34,183 bases of DNA from an uncultured Azospirillum sp. (lineage in GTDB: Bacteria > Pseudomonadota > Alphaproteobacteria > Azospirillales > Azospirillaceae): NCBI RefSeq assembly GCF_946480385.1, contig NZ_CAMLJP010000072.1:1-34183 (forward strand), in the 5' to 3' direction. Positions 24,947-32,511 of this stretch are shown one piece after another. The translations under genes were made by a program, and so were the position numbers. The notes below the pieces were generated by a model. That model saw nothing but the letters and a program-made list of their open reading frames with translations, did no database searches and was not told the DNA's origin. The stretch's first letter is position 1, and each line of letters opens with the position of its first letter.

Positions 24947-25243
24947 TCATGTGACGACATAGCCCTTGATGCGCAGGTCAGTCAGCATCTCCAGCACGTC
25001 GGCGGCAACCTCGGTGCGCGGGGCATCATATTCCACGGTCAGCCGATCGATGCCGGCCGCCACGTCGGCGATCTCCGGCCCGACACAGGCGCGGACAATC
25101 GCCAGCGCCATCTCGTCCAGCACCAGAAGTCGTTCCGGCCCCATCAGCATCCACTGGCCGCGGCGGCGGTCGTTGCGCAACATGACGCCGGGGGCCAGCC
25201 GCAACCGGTCGGTCTCGACAACGTGGGGGGCGATTGCGTTCAC
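24947..25243 (-). CDS. pqqD: PqqD, PqqA-binding chaperone
   Basis: The 98-residue protein matches Pqq[44 protein letters not shown] followed by a helical second half ending in KGYVVT. PqqD delivers the PqqA peptide to PqqE. The start is a GTG at 25243 whose GTGA overlaps the pqqC stop; the frame is open further upstream but that stretch is a shadow of pqqC. It lies 37 bases before pqqE. Confidence 0.93.
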   Translation of the reverse strand: MNAIAPHVVETDRLRLAPGVMLRNDRRRGQWMLMGPERLLVLDEMALAIVRACVGPEIADVAAGIDRLTVEYDAPRTEVAADVLEMLTDLRIKGYVVT

Positions 25244-26016
25244 CGGCTGTACCGCGTCGGTTCCATGTCCGCCGGCACGAAGGCGCCGGGCGGGATCAGG
25301 TTGGGGGTGACATAGGCATGGTGCAGAGCGTCCAGCTGCGCCCACAGCAGCTCCGTCTTGAAGCGCAGGGCGCGCAGGCATTGCTGCTGCTGTTCTGCTG
25401 TATGGGCATTGGTCAGCACATAATCCAGCCCGAACTCCACGTCGCGCGGCGCCTCATCCAGACGCTTGCGGAAATAGGACAGCGTGCTGTCGTTGGCGAA
25501 GGCATAGTTCTGCTCGAAGCCGGCGATGCGCTCGCGATGGATCGACGGCGCGAACAGCTCGGTCAGCGAGGACGCCACCGCCTCCAGCAGCGAGTGGTCG
25601 CGGACGAAGTTGACATAGGCGTCCACCGCGAAACGTGTGGCGGGCAGGATGCCGTCCAGCGACTTCACATAGTCGCGATCCAGCCCCAGCCCGTCGGTCA
25701 GGCGCAGCCAGCGTTCGATGCCGCCAACCTTGGTCTCGTCCAACTCGCCGGTCTGGGTCAGCCCGTCATGGTCCAGCACGCGCTGCATCCAGGCACGGCG
25801 CAGCGCCGGGTCGTCCATGCGCGACATGATGGTCAGATCCTTGCGCGGGATCGACACCTGATAATAGAAGCGGTTCAGCGCCCAGGCCTGGATCTGCCCC
25901 TTCTGCAGCTTGCCGCCGTGGAGCAGCTGATGGAACGGGTGGAGGTCGTGATACTGCCGCTCGCCGATGGCATAGAGGGCGGCGCGGAACTCCTCGCGGG
26001 ACATGAATTCGGTCAT
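25240..26016 (-). CDS. pqqC: PqqC, final oxidase of PQQ synthesis
   Basis: The 258-residue all-helical protein carries characteristic PqqC segments: YHDLHPFHQLLHGGKLQKGQIQAWALNRFYYQ near residues 22-53, IPRKDLTIMSRMDDP, and a C-terminal ALRFKTELLWAQLDALHHAYV. PqqC is a cofactor-free oxidase that closes and oxidises the ring system of PQQ. Its ATG overlaps the pqqB stop (ATGA), and its stop overlaps pqqD. Confidence 0.96.
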   Translation of the reverse strand: MTEFMSREEFRAALYAIGERQYHDLHPFHQLLHGGKLQKGQIQAWALNRFYYQVSIPRKDLTIMSRMDDPALRRAWMQRVLDHDGLTQTGELDETKVGGIERWLRLTDGLGLDRDYVKSLDGILPATRFAVDAYVNFVRDHSLLEAVASSLTELFAPSIHRERIAGFEQNYAFANDSTLSYFRKRLDEAPRDVEFGLDYVLTNAHTAEQQQQCLRALRFKTELLWAQLDALHHAYVTPNLIPPGAFVPADMEPTRYSR

Positions 26017-26945
26017 AGGGTCAGCTCCAGCCCATCATGGGCGATGCGCCAGCCGGCCGCCTCGGCCTCCGCCCGTTCGGGCGAATCCTCCAGCAGGGCG
26101 GGGTTCGTGTTGTTGATGTGAATGTAGATCTTGCGCGCCACGTTCAGCGGCGCGAAGGCGGCGATGCTGCCGGTCGGACCCGACATCGGCATATGGCCCA
26201 TCCGCGCCGCCGTCTTGATGCCGGTGCCGCTGCGGATCATCTCGTCGTCGGTCCAGGTGGTGCCGTCGAACAGCACCAGCGGTGCGCCGAACAGCCGGTC
26301 GGCCAGCCAGCTCGGCATTCCGGCGCAGCCGGGGATGTAGAAAAATCCGTCGCTGGAGCCATCGGTCGGTCGGATGCGCAGCGCCACCGTATCCTCTGCG
26401 ACGGACCCGAAGCCAGGACCGGCCGATGCGTCCTCCAGATAGAGCGCCACCTTGCCCGGCACCGCGAAGGCTTCCACCTCCAGCCCAAGCGGGCGGCCAT
26501 CGGCGCCGGCGGGCTGGAAGGGCTGGCCCAGCGCCATCGGCCGGCGTGCGACCAAATCCGGGTTCAGCACGTTGAAGACGCTGTTGGCAGCCAGCACGCC
26601 ATGGACGCGCGGCGTGGCATAGACGGCGAAGGGGTGTGATTCACGCAGGGTCAGAAGCCCGGCGACATGGTCGATGTCGGCGTTGGTCAGCAGGGCTGCG
26701 CTGATCGGATTTCCGCGCAAGGACCCTTGAGGATGAAGCTGCGGGCTGGCGAGCAACTGCGTGCCGAGATCGGGCGAGGCGTTCAGCAGCAGCCAGCGGT
26801 CGCCGTCGGCGGTCACCGCCAGCGATGATTGAGTGCGCGGCTTGGCCGCCGGGTCGCCGGAACGGGCACGGCGGCATCCCTCGCAGGCGCAGTTCCATTG
26901 CGGGAAGCCCCCGCCGGCTGCCGAACCGAGTACGAGAATTTTCAT
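26013..26945 (-). CDS. pqqB: PqqB, metallo-beta-lactamase-fold PQQ synthesis protein
   Basis: The 310-residue protein begins MKILVLGSAAGGGFPQWNC with a cysteine-rich CACEGC segment, then shows LTNADIDHVAGLLTLRES in place of the usual HxHxDH loop, as is typical of PqqB, and ends with HINNTNPALLEDSPERAEAEAAGW. PqqB hydroxylates the crosslinked tyrosine of the precursor peptide. The start at 26945 is set by homology; the frame is open further upstream. It is preceded by a stem-loop after pqqA. Confidence 0.95.
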   Translation of the reverse strand: MKILVLGSAAGGGFPQWNCACEGCRRARSGDPAAKPRTQSSLAVTADGDRWLLLNASPDLGTQLLASPQLHPQGSLRGNPISAALLTNADIDHVAGLLTLRESHPFAVYATPRVHGVLAANSVFNVLNPDLVARRPMALGQPFQPAGADGRPLGLEVEAFAVPGKVALYLEDASAGPGFGSVAEDTVALRIRPTDGSSDGFFYIPGCAGMPSWLADRLFGAPLVLFDGTTWTDDEMIRSGTGIKTAARMGHMPMSGPTGSIAAFAPLNVARKIYIHINNTNPALLEDSPERAEAEAAGWRIAHDGLELTL

Positions 26946-26995
26946 GGCCACCGTCTTATGCACGGTCCTGAGAGAAAGGGTCTGGGAGGGAAGGG

Positions 26996-27029
26996 CCGGG
27001 GAAGAGGATGTCACGCCGTGCTTCCCCGG
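26996..27029 (-). other. Stem-loop between pqqA and pqqB
   Basis: CCGGGGAAG (26996-27004) pairs perfectly with CTTCCCCGG (27021-27029). It begins 17 bases after the pqqA stop. Such a structure can hold back read-through or protect the short pqqA transcript, giving the excess of PqqA peptide known from PQQ producers. Confidence 0.6.
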
Positions 27030-27045
27030 TACCATTCCGTCCGGC

Positions 27046-27126
27046 TTACAGGCCGGCGCAGGCGTAGGCGTTGATCTCGGTGCCGACGGCGATCTCGGTG
27101 GTCTTCGGTTTGCGCCAGGTCTTCAT
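27046..27126 (-). CDS. pqqA: PqqA precursor peptide
   Basis: The 26-codon gene is too short for most gene finders. It begins MKTWRKPKTTEIAVGTEINAY and carries the conserved Glu17-x3-Tyr21 pair (EINAY) whose side chains become PQQ. An AGGAG site precedes the ATG by about 9 bases. It lies 100 bases before pqqB and is the only source of the PQQ carbon skeleton in this cluster. Confidence 0.96.
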   Translation of the reverse strand: MKTWRKPKTTEIAVGTEINAYACAGL

Positions 27127-27250
27127 CGCGTGATACTCCTGCTTGCTGACTGTTGCTGACCATGATGGTTGGCAAGATGAAGAGTAGCGGTCCAGGGCGG
27201 CCGACCGCCATGCTACCATGGTGTAATCCGCCACCTCTTTCGGCGCCGGA

Positions 27251-27273
27251 CCACCCCCGGTGTCAGGGGGCGG
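27251..27273 (-). terminator. GC hairpin over the stop of the CxxxCW gene
   Basis: CCACCCCC (27251-27258) pairs with GGGGGCGG (27266-27273) with one G-T pair across 7 bases. It overlaps the stop codon at 27263 and may limit read-through into pqqA. No T tract follows. Confidence 0.35.
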
Positions 27274-27880
27274 GAACGGCCGGCGGCGGCAGCGGATGCG
27301 CCTCCTCCGTCGGCAGACCGGCTTCCATCCAGCCGTCGATGCCCGTCGGGTACCAATGGACCCGGGCATACCCAAGCAACACCGCCCGCTTGGCGGCGTT
27401 CCACGAAAGCCAGCAATCGGACAGGCAGTAGAACAAAAGATCGCGCGCCCGGTCGCCGCTGGTCAGCCGATCCAGATGGGATTCGAACCAGCCCAGCGTT
27501 GCGGCGTCCGGTGCGCCGACGCCGACATTGGGCAGCCAGACGCTGCCGGGAATTTGCCGGTAAGGCTTTGATTGCAGCCAGGGACCGCCGGGCAACGTGC
27601 TGCGCTCCAGCCGCTGGACGAAGATCGGGATGACGCGGCCTTGCGACAGCAGGGACTGCACGGCCTGCGTGTCGACCGTCGTCGCGCCGGTCACGCCGTC
27701 GGGCGTTGGGGAGCGGTAGTCGGACAGGCGGTAGCCTTCCGGCTGAGGCTCCCCGGCTGCAAGGGAGACTGCGGGGAGGGCCAGGGTAAAGGCCAGAAGG
27801 AGGGCAACCGTCTTCGGCAGGTTGGCCTCCCGCACAGCGGAGGACGGCCGGGGTGAAGGCAAAGCGGAACCTTCCCTCAC
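27263..27880 (-). CDS. PQQ-dependent catabolism-associated CxxxCW motif protein
   Basis: The 205-residue protein has an N-terminal extension and a secretion signal (LPKTVALLLAFTLALPAVSLAAG), then a rhodanese-like domain whose key motif is FYCLSDCWLSWNAAKRAVLLGYARVHWYPTGIDGWMEAGLP. This is the family repeatedly found beside PQQ synthesis and PQQ-dependent alcohol oxidation genes. A periplasmic thiol or redox role is plausible but unproven. The GTG start at 27880 overlaps the response regulator stop (GTGA); an internal GTG at 27835 is possible. It is cotranscribed with the regulator. Confidence 0.85.
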   Translation of the reverse strand: MREGSALPSPRPSSAVREANLPKTVALLLAFTLALPAVSLAAGEPQPEGYRLSDYRSPTPDGVTGATTVDTQAVQSLLSQGRVIPIFVQRLERSTLPGGPWLQSKPYRQIPGSVWLPNVGVGAPDAATLGWFESHLDRLTSGDRARDLLFYCLSDCWLSWNAAKRAVLLGYARVHWYPTGIDGWMEAGLPTEEAHPLPPPAVPAP

Positions 27881-28527
27881 CGCCGGTCGGCCAGAACGCG
27901 GTTGGCGATCACCACCGCCTGGGTGCGGCTGTAGACCTTCAGCTTCTGCAGGATGGCGGAGACATGGGCCTTCACCGTCGTCTCGGTGATGCTGAGGTCG
28001 AAGGCGATTTCCTTGTTCAGCTTGCCGGTGCCCAGAAGTTCCAGCACCCGCAGTTGCTGCGCCGTCAGCGTGGCGATGCGGCGCGCGATCTCCGCGGTTT
28101 CGGCATCTTCCGGATCCTCGGCGCCTGCCTCGTCGGTGGCGGAGGGGGGAACATAGAGTTCGCCGTTCAGCACCTGCCGCAGCGCCGCGGCAATGGCGTC
28201 GCGCGGGGTCGATTTGGGGATGAAGCCGGCGGCACCGCTCTCCATCGCCTCACGCACCCAGCGGCGCTCCTCATGGGCGGAAACGACGACGACCGGGGTG
28301 GCCGGAAAGCGCTGGCGCAAGGTGCGCAGCCCGCCCAGCCCGTTCATGCCGGGCATGTTGACGTCCAGCAGAACGAGATCGAGGTCGCCCCGCTCCTCAA
28401 GCGCCTGCATGACGCTGTCGAGCCGGTCCGCTTCCATCACGTCGGTGGCTTGGCAGGAATAAAGCACTGCGCTGCGCAACGCATCGCGCACCATCGGGTG
28501 GTCATCGGCAATCAGGATCCGGGTCAT
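27877..28527 (-). CDS. NarL/LuxR-type response regulator of the PQQ block
   Basis: The 216-residue protein has a receiver domain with phospho-acceptor Asp55 (LVLLDVNMPG), the acidic pair ADDH near residue 8 and the conserved Lys in FIPKS, and a LuxR helix-turn-helix (LTAQQLRVLELLGTGKLNKEIAFDLSITETTVKAHVSAILQKL) at about 150-195. It resembles the regulators that switch PQQ-dependent alcohol oxidation (ExaE/AgmR class). No sensor kinase is in the window. A perfect palindrome lies about 40 bases before the start. It is coupled to the CxxxCW gene. Confidence 0.88.
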   Translation of the reverse strand: MTRILIADDHPMVRDALRSAVLYSCQATDVMEADRLDSVMQALEERGDLDLVLLDVNMPGMNGLGGLRTLRQRFPATPVVVVSAHEERRWVREAMESGAAGFIPKSTPRDAIAAALRQVLNGELYVPPSATDEAGAEDPEDAETAEIARRIATLTAQQLRVLELLGTGKLNKEIAFDLSITETTVKAHVSAILQKLKVYSRTQAVVIANRVLADRR

Positions 28528-28565
28528 GGCCTGCGGCTCCTTGCACAGCGGCAGATGGAACGAAC

Positions 28566-28584
28566 TGCGGGAACGCTTCCCGCA
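28566..28584. promoter_or_regulatory. Palindrome upstream of the response regulator gene
   Basis: TGCGGGAA and TTCCCGCA form an 8-base perfect inverted repeat with a 3-base centre, 39 bases before the response regulator ATG. It may be an operator for the regulator itself or a terminator stem for the cytochrome gene; no T tract follows. Confidence 0.45.
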
Positions 28585-28699
28585 TCCATTGTGTCAGACC
28601 AAAATGGGGTGGCGCAACATCGCGAATGACGCCAATTGTTTTGTGCGCGAACATGCCGCACCGCCATTGGACGTATCCCCCATCGTCTGGACTCTGCCG

Positions 28700-29152
28700 T
28701 CATTCCTCATGCACGGTTTCCAGCCAGGAACGGATTGCCCACAGAGCCTCCTGTCCCAGCGCCTCGCCGAACTTGGGCATATAGGTCACGCCGTTGCGGA
28801 TCGAGCCGTTGGTGACGCGCTCCTTGAACCACTCGTCGCCGGCGTCGCCCTTTTCCAGATAGCGCAGGTCGGGAGCGATGCCGCCGGACACGGCGCCCAG
28901 CCCATGGCAGCGCGCGCAGTTCTGGTTGAAGGCCGACGCGCCGATCTCGATGGCGCGCTCGTTGCCGCGGTAGGGATTGCTGTCCCGCCAGGTCTCGCCC
29001 AGCTTCTCCAGACCCGTGGTGTCGACCGGCTGCGGGGTGACATCGCCGTGGGCGAAGACCGGACCTGCGAGGCCTGCCGCCAGCAACCCGGCGAGAGCGA
29101 AGGGCGCCAGACGGCGGAGGCGTTTGGGCGGCGTGGTGGAGCTGTGCGTCAT
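28700..29152 (-). CDS. pedF: Cytochrome c-550, PedF type
   Basis: The 150-residue protein has a basic N-terminus and signal peptide to about residue 35 (GPVFA/HGDV), a single haem motif CARCH at Cys79, Cys82 and His83, and a likely distal Met ligand in VTYMPKFGEA (Met125). The N-terminal linker HGDVTPQPVDTTGL and WRDSNPYRGN are typical of PedF, the electron acceptor linked to PQQ alcohol dehydrogenases. ATG 29152 follows GAAGAGGA; ATG 29173 is an alternative. The matching dehydrogenase is not in the window. Confidence 0.87.
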   Translation of the reverse strand: MTHSSTTPPKRLRRLAPFALAGLLAAGLAGPVFAHGDVTPQPVDTTGLEKLGETWRDSNPYRGNERAIEIGASAFNQNCARCHGLGAVSGGIAPDLRYLEKGDAGDEWFKERVTNGSIRNGVTYMPKFGEALGQEALWAIRSWLETVHEE

Positions 29153-29370
29153 CTGTGCGTCCTCTTCCTGCATCCGTCATTCGGCTTTTGCTTAGCGTCC
29201 TGCCGCTGATCCCGGTTTCGCGGGTGCGCAGGACGGTTGCCGGTTCTGATTGCGGCCGAGGATAGCAATCGTTCGTTCGCGTAATTATTCGACGATGGTA
29301 CAAGACCGTCCATCACGGCCACGCTCACGCCACCGCGTCTTGGTCGATCGTCGGATGACGCATGCGGCAT

Positions 29371-29386
29371 GCTGCCGGCCGGCAGC
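29371..29386 (-). terminator. Palindromic stem after hexR
   Basis: GCTGCCGGCCGGCAGC is perfectly self-complementary and lies 18 bases past the hexR stop on its strand. It could form a 6-base-pair stem with a 4-base loop. There is no T tract, so termination is only possible. Confidence 0.3.
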
Positions 29387-29403
29387 CTTGTGATCCGCGA
29401 TCG

Positions 29404-30321
29404 TCAGGTCAGGGGCGGCAGCCGTCCGGCATTGATCGCCGCCTTCACCTTGGCCAGCTGCCGCACCGCCGGGGCGCCCAGCCGCAGCGCCACGCCGGTC
29501 GACAGCACGTCGATCAGCGTCAGATGCACCAGCCGCGAGGCCATCGGCGTATACATCTCGGTATCCTCAACCGGCTGGCTGGCGATAACCACGCTCGCCA
29601 TCGCCGCCAGCGGGGATCGCGGCGCCGTGATCGCCACCACTGCGGTGCCCTGCGCTCGTGCTGCAGCCGCCAGCTCGTTGATCGTCCCGCTGCGCCCGGT
29701 GTTGGACAGCGCCAGCAGCACCCCGCCGGCCACCATATTGACCAGCAGCATGCGCGCCAGCACCGGGTCGGCACAGGGCTGGGCGTCGGCGCCGAAACGC
29801 AGCAGCTTGTGCGCTGCGTCCTGGGCCAGCGCGCTCGACCCGCCGGTGCCGACGCACAGCACGCGCGGCGCATCCGCCAGCAGTGCGATGGCCCGCTCCA
29901 GCGCTCCATCGTCGAGGGCGGCGGAAGCAGCGGTCAGGGCGGCTGCACTCGATGAAAAAATTTTTCGCGCCAGCGTGCCGACATCGTCGTCCGCCGCAAC
30001 GTCCTGGCTGACATAGGGTGTGCCGCCACGAACCTCGTCCCGCAAGGCGTCGCGCGCCTGGGATTCGGCGAGCCGCAGCTTGAAGTCTGGGAAGCCGCCG
30101 CAACCGACACTGCGGCAGAACCGCACGACCGTCGCCTCGCTGACCTCTGCCGCCTGAGCCAGCGAGGTGACGTTGAGGTCGAGCACCCGCCGCGGATCGC
30201 TCAGCACCAGGTCGGCGATCTGCCCCTCCGACCGTTTCAGTTCGCCCCGCAGACGGCGAACCTCTTCCAATATGTCCATTGGTGCAGGGTTGGCGGCTGC
30301 GCTGTTGACCGGGGATGCCAT
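29404..30321 (-). CDS. hexR: HexR-type RpiR-family regulator of sugar metabolism
   Basis: The 305-residue protein has an N-terminal RpiR helix-turn-helix (VTSLAQAAEVSEATVVRFCRSVGCGGFPDFKLRLAES) near residues 50-86 and a SIS sugar-phosphate isomerase-like domain (VGTGGSSALAQDAAHKLLRFG; ALSNTGRSGTINELA) at about 150-280. HexR senses the Entner-Doudoroff intermediate KDPG and represses edd and zwf in other bacteria; those two genes are divergent from it here. The start ATG 30321 is most upstream; ATG 30279 is possible. The coding sequence carries an A/T-rich palindrome at 29954-29966 identical to one in the edd promoter, encoded by codons (AAA ATT TTT TCA) that are unusual for this GC-rich gene. 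Confidence 0.9.
   Translation of the reverse strand: MASPVNSAAANPAPMDILEEVRRLRGELKRSEGQIADLVLSDPRRVLDLNVTSLAQAAEVSEATVVRFCRSVGCGGFPDFKLRLAESQARDALRDEVRGGTPYVSQDVAADDDVGTLARKIFSSSAAALTAASAALDDGALERAIALLADAPRVLCVGTGGSSALAQDAAHKLLRFGADAQPCADPVLARMLLVNMVAGGVLLALSNTGRSGTINELAAAARAQGTAVVAITAPRSPLAAMASVVIASQPVEDTEMYTPMASRLVHLTLIDVLSTGVALRLGAPAVRQLAKVKAAINAGRLPPLT
29954..29966. promoter_or_regulatory. Candidate HexR operator inside hexR
   Basis: GAAAAAATTTTTC, a 6-1-6 palindrome, is identical to the site at 30456-30468, and the identity extends to the 15-mer ATGAAAAAATTTTTC. It lies about 120 codons into hexR, in a position where rare A/T-rich codons are used. Confidence 0.5.
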
Positions 30322-30455
30322 GACGTAAAGTTAACTCCCTGGATAGGGCGGACCTGCAGGTGGCCGGACAGGCGCGGTGCCGGAAGGAGCGCTCCTATCA
30401 CTATGAAGAATTTTGCCGCGCATGGCGAGAAATCCCACCGCCACACCCTATATAT

Positions 30456-30468
30456 GAAAAAATTTTTC
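30456..30468. promoter_or_regulatory. Candidate HexR operator in the edd promoter
   Basis: GAAAAAATTTTTC is a palindrome directly before a -35-like TTCACA. RpiR-family operators often have GAA/TTC ends, and its place over the promoter fits repression. The bound factor is inferred from the adjacent hexR. Confidence 0.6.
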
Positions 30469-30497
30469 TTCACAGCCCGCTATCCCTGGCGTATGGT
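30469..30497 (+). promoter_or_regulatory. Candidate promoter of edd
   Basis: TTCACA (30469-30474) and TATGGT (30492-30497) are separated by 17 bases, about 45 bases before the edd ATG. Both are moderate matches to the sigma-70 consensus. The HexR-like palindrome abuts the -35. Confidence 0.45.
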
Positions 30498-30542
30498 CCG
30501 TTTTGGAAATCATCGCCTCCCACAAACGGTCGAGACGCGATC

Positions 30543-32381
30543 ATGAGCAAGCCCGCCCCCCTGAATTCTGTCGTCGCCCGCGTGACGGAGCGCATCGCCG
30601 AGCGCAGCCGCGACCGCCGTGCCGCCTATCTGGCGCGGCTGGAGAGCGCCGGCGGGAAGCCGCGCCGCCACCGTCTTGGCTGCGCCAATCTCGCCCATGC
30701 CTTCGCGGCCTGCGGGGCGAACGACAAGGCGGCGTTGCGTGGCGAGTCTCAGCCGTCGATCGGCATCGTCACCGCCTACAACGACATGCTCTCGGCTCAC
30801 CAGCCCTACGAGCGCTATCCCGCCATGATCCGGGAGTCGGTGCGCGCGGCCGGCGGCGTGGCGCAGGTCGCCGGCGGCGTGCCCGCCATGTGCGACGGTG
30901 TCACACAGGGTTACGAGGGGATGGAGCTTTCGCTGTTCAGCCGCGACGTGATCGCGCTGGCGACCGGCGTCGCGCTGTCCCATGCCACCTTCGACGGTGT
31001 GCTGTGCCTGGGCATCTGCGACAAGATCGTTCCCGGCCTGATGATCGGCTCGCTCGCCTTTGGCCATCTGCCGACGATCTTCGTGCCCGCCGGCCCGATG
31101 CCGTCCGGCCTGTCGAATGCCGACAAGGCCAAGGCGCGCCAGCTCTATGCCCAGGGCAAGGTCGGCCGCGAGGAACTGCTGGAGGCCGAGTCCAAATCCT
31201 ACCACGCGCCCGGCACCTGCACCTTCTACGGCACGGCCAACACCAACCAGATGCTGATGGAGATCATGGGCCTGCACCTGCCGGGCGCCAGCTTCGTCAA
31301 CCCCAACACGCCGCTCCGCGACGCGCTGACCGATGCGGCGGCCCGGCGGGTGGTGGCGATGACCACACCCGGCGCCGGCACTCCCATCGGCCGCATCGTC
31401 GATGAGCGCGCGCTGGTCAACGGCATCGTCGGGCTGCTCGCCACCGGCGGCTCGACCAACCATACCCTGCATATCCCGGCCATCGCCGCCGCCGCCGGCA
31501 TCGAGCTGAACTGGGAAGATTTCGCGGAACTGTCGGCGGTCGTTCCGCTGCTGGCCCGCGTCTATCCCAACGGCACCGCCGATGTGAACCGCTTCCATCA
31601 GGCCGGCGGCATGCCCTTCATCATCGGTCAGCTGATCGATGCCGGCCTCGTCCACACCGACATCTCCACCATCTATGGCGAGGGCGGGCTGGAGCCCTAC
31701 CGCAGCATGCCGGAACTGGACGAGGGCGGCGCCCTGACCTGGACCCGCTCGGCCACCGACCAGAGCGGCGACCCGTCCGTCGTCGCCACCACTGCGGCTC
31801 CCTTCGCGGCCGAAGGCGGCCTGCGCGTGCTGACCGGCAATCTCGGCCGCGGCGTCATCAAGACCTCGGCGGTCAAGCCGGAGCACCGCGTGGTGGAGGC
31901 CCCGGCCCGCGTCTTCGACAACCAGGAGGCCGTGCAGGCCGCCTTCCGCGCCGGTGAACTCGACCGCGACGTGATCGTCGTCGTCCGCTACCAGGGCCCC
32001 GGCGCCAACGGCATGCCGGAACTGCACAAGCTGACGCCGCCGCTGGGCGTGCTGCAGGACAAGGGCTTCAAGGTCGCGCTGGTGACCGACGGCCGCATGT
32101 CCGGCGCGTCGGGCAAGGTGCCGGCCGCGATCCATGTGACGCCGGAGGTGAAGGGCGGCGGGCCGCTCGGCCGCGTGTGCGACGGCGACATCCTGCGGCT
32201 GGATGCGGAGGCCGGGACTTTGAATGCCCTGGTCGACGCCGCCGAATGGGAAGGCCGCGGCGCTCCCCCGCCGCCGAGCGAGGATGCCTCCCACGGCTGC
32301 GGGCGGGACCTGTTCTCCCTGTTCCGCAACAACGCGGGTCCGGCGGAAAGCGGCGCGTCCGTCCTCAACCTGCTGGGCTGA
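30543..32381 (+). CDS. edd: Phosphogluconate dehydratase (Entner-Doudoroff)
   Basis: The 612-residue protein matches Edd, which turns 6-phosphogluconate into 2-keto-3-deoxy-6-phosphogluconate (KDPG). The iron-sulfur cysteines are in [24 protein letters not shown] and [14 protein letters not shown], and the family segments [39 protein letters not shown] and [19 protein letters not shown] are present. The ATG at 30543 begins MSKPAPLN; the frame is open further upstream across the promoter and is not coding there. It is followed by zwf after 130 bases and is divergent from hexR. No eda gene is in the window. Confidence 0.96.
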   Translation: MSKPAPLNSVVARVTERIAERSRDRRAAYLARLESAGGKPRRHRLGCANLAHAFAACGANDKAALRGESQPSIGIVTAYNDMLSAHQPYERYPAMIRESVRAAGGVAQVAGGVPAMCDGVTQGYEGMELSLFSRDVIALATGVALSHATFDGVLCLGICDKIVPGLMIGSLAFGHLPTIFVPAGPMPSGLSNADKAKARQLYAQGKVGREELLEAESKSYHAPGTCTFYGTANTNQMLMEIMGLHLPGASFVNPNTPLRDALTDAAARRVVAMTTPGAGTPIGRIVDERALVNGIVGLLATGGSTNHTLHIPAIAAAAGIELNWEDFAELSAVVPLLARVYPNGTADVNRFHQAGGMPFIIGQLIDAGLVHTDISTIYGEGGLEPYRSMPELDEGGALTWTRSATDQSGDPSVVATTAAPFAAEGGLRVLTGNLGRGVIKTSAVKPEHRVVEAPARVFDNQEAVQAAFRAGELDRDVIVVVRYQGPGANGMPELHKLTPPLGVLQDKGFKVALVTDGRMSGASGKVPAAIHVTPEVKGGGPLGRVCDGDILRLDAEAGTLNALVDAAEWEGRGAPPPPSEDASHGCGRDLFSLFRNNAGPAESGASVLNLLG

Positions 32382-32401
32382 GGCAGCAATTCCTGAACGT
32401 T

Positions 32402-32427
32402 GGGCCGGCAGCGGGCCGTGCCGGCCC
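32402..32427 (+). other. Stem-loop between edd and zwf
   Basis: GGGCCGGC (32402-32409) pairs perfectly with GCCGGCCC (32420-32427) around a 10-base loop, 20 bases after the edd stop. No T tract follows, so it may tune edd-to-zwf read-through or mRNA stability. Confidence 0.45.
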
Positions 32428-32511
32428 GCATTGTGACCGGCCCATCCCTGTGGCACCATGACGCACGGGCTGATCCAAGGCACCGTGCCATCGACGTCGA
32501 GAGGTCCGAAG

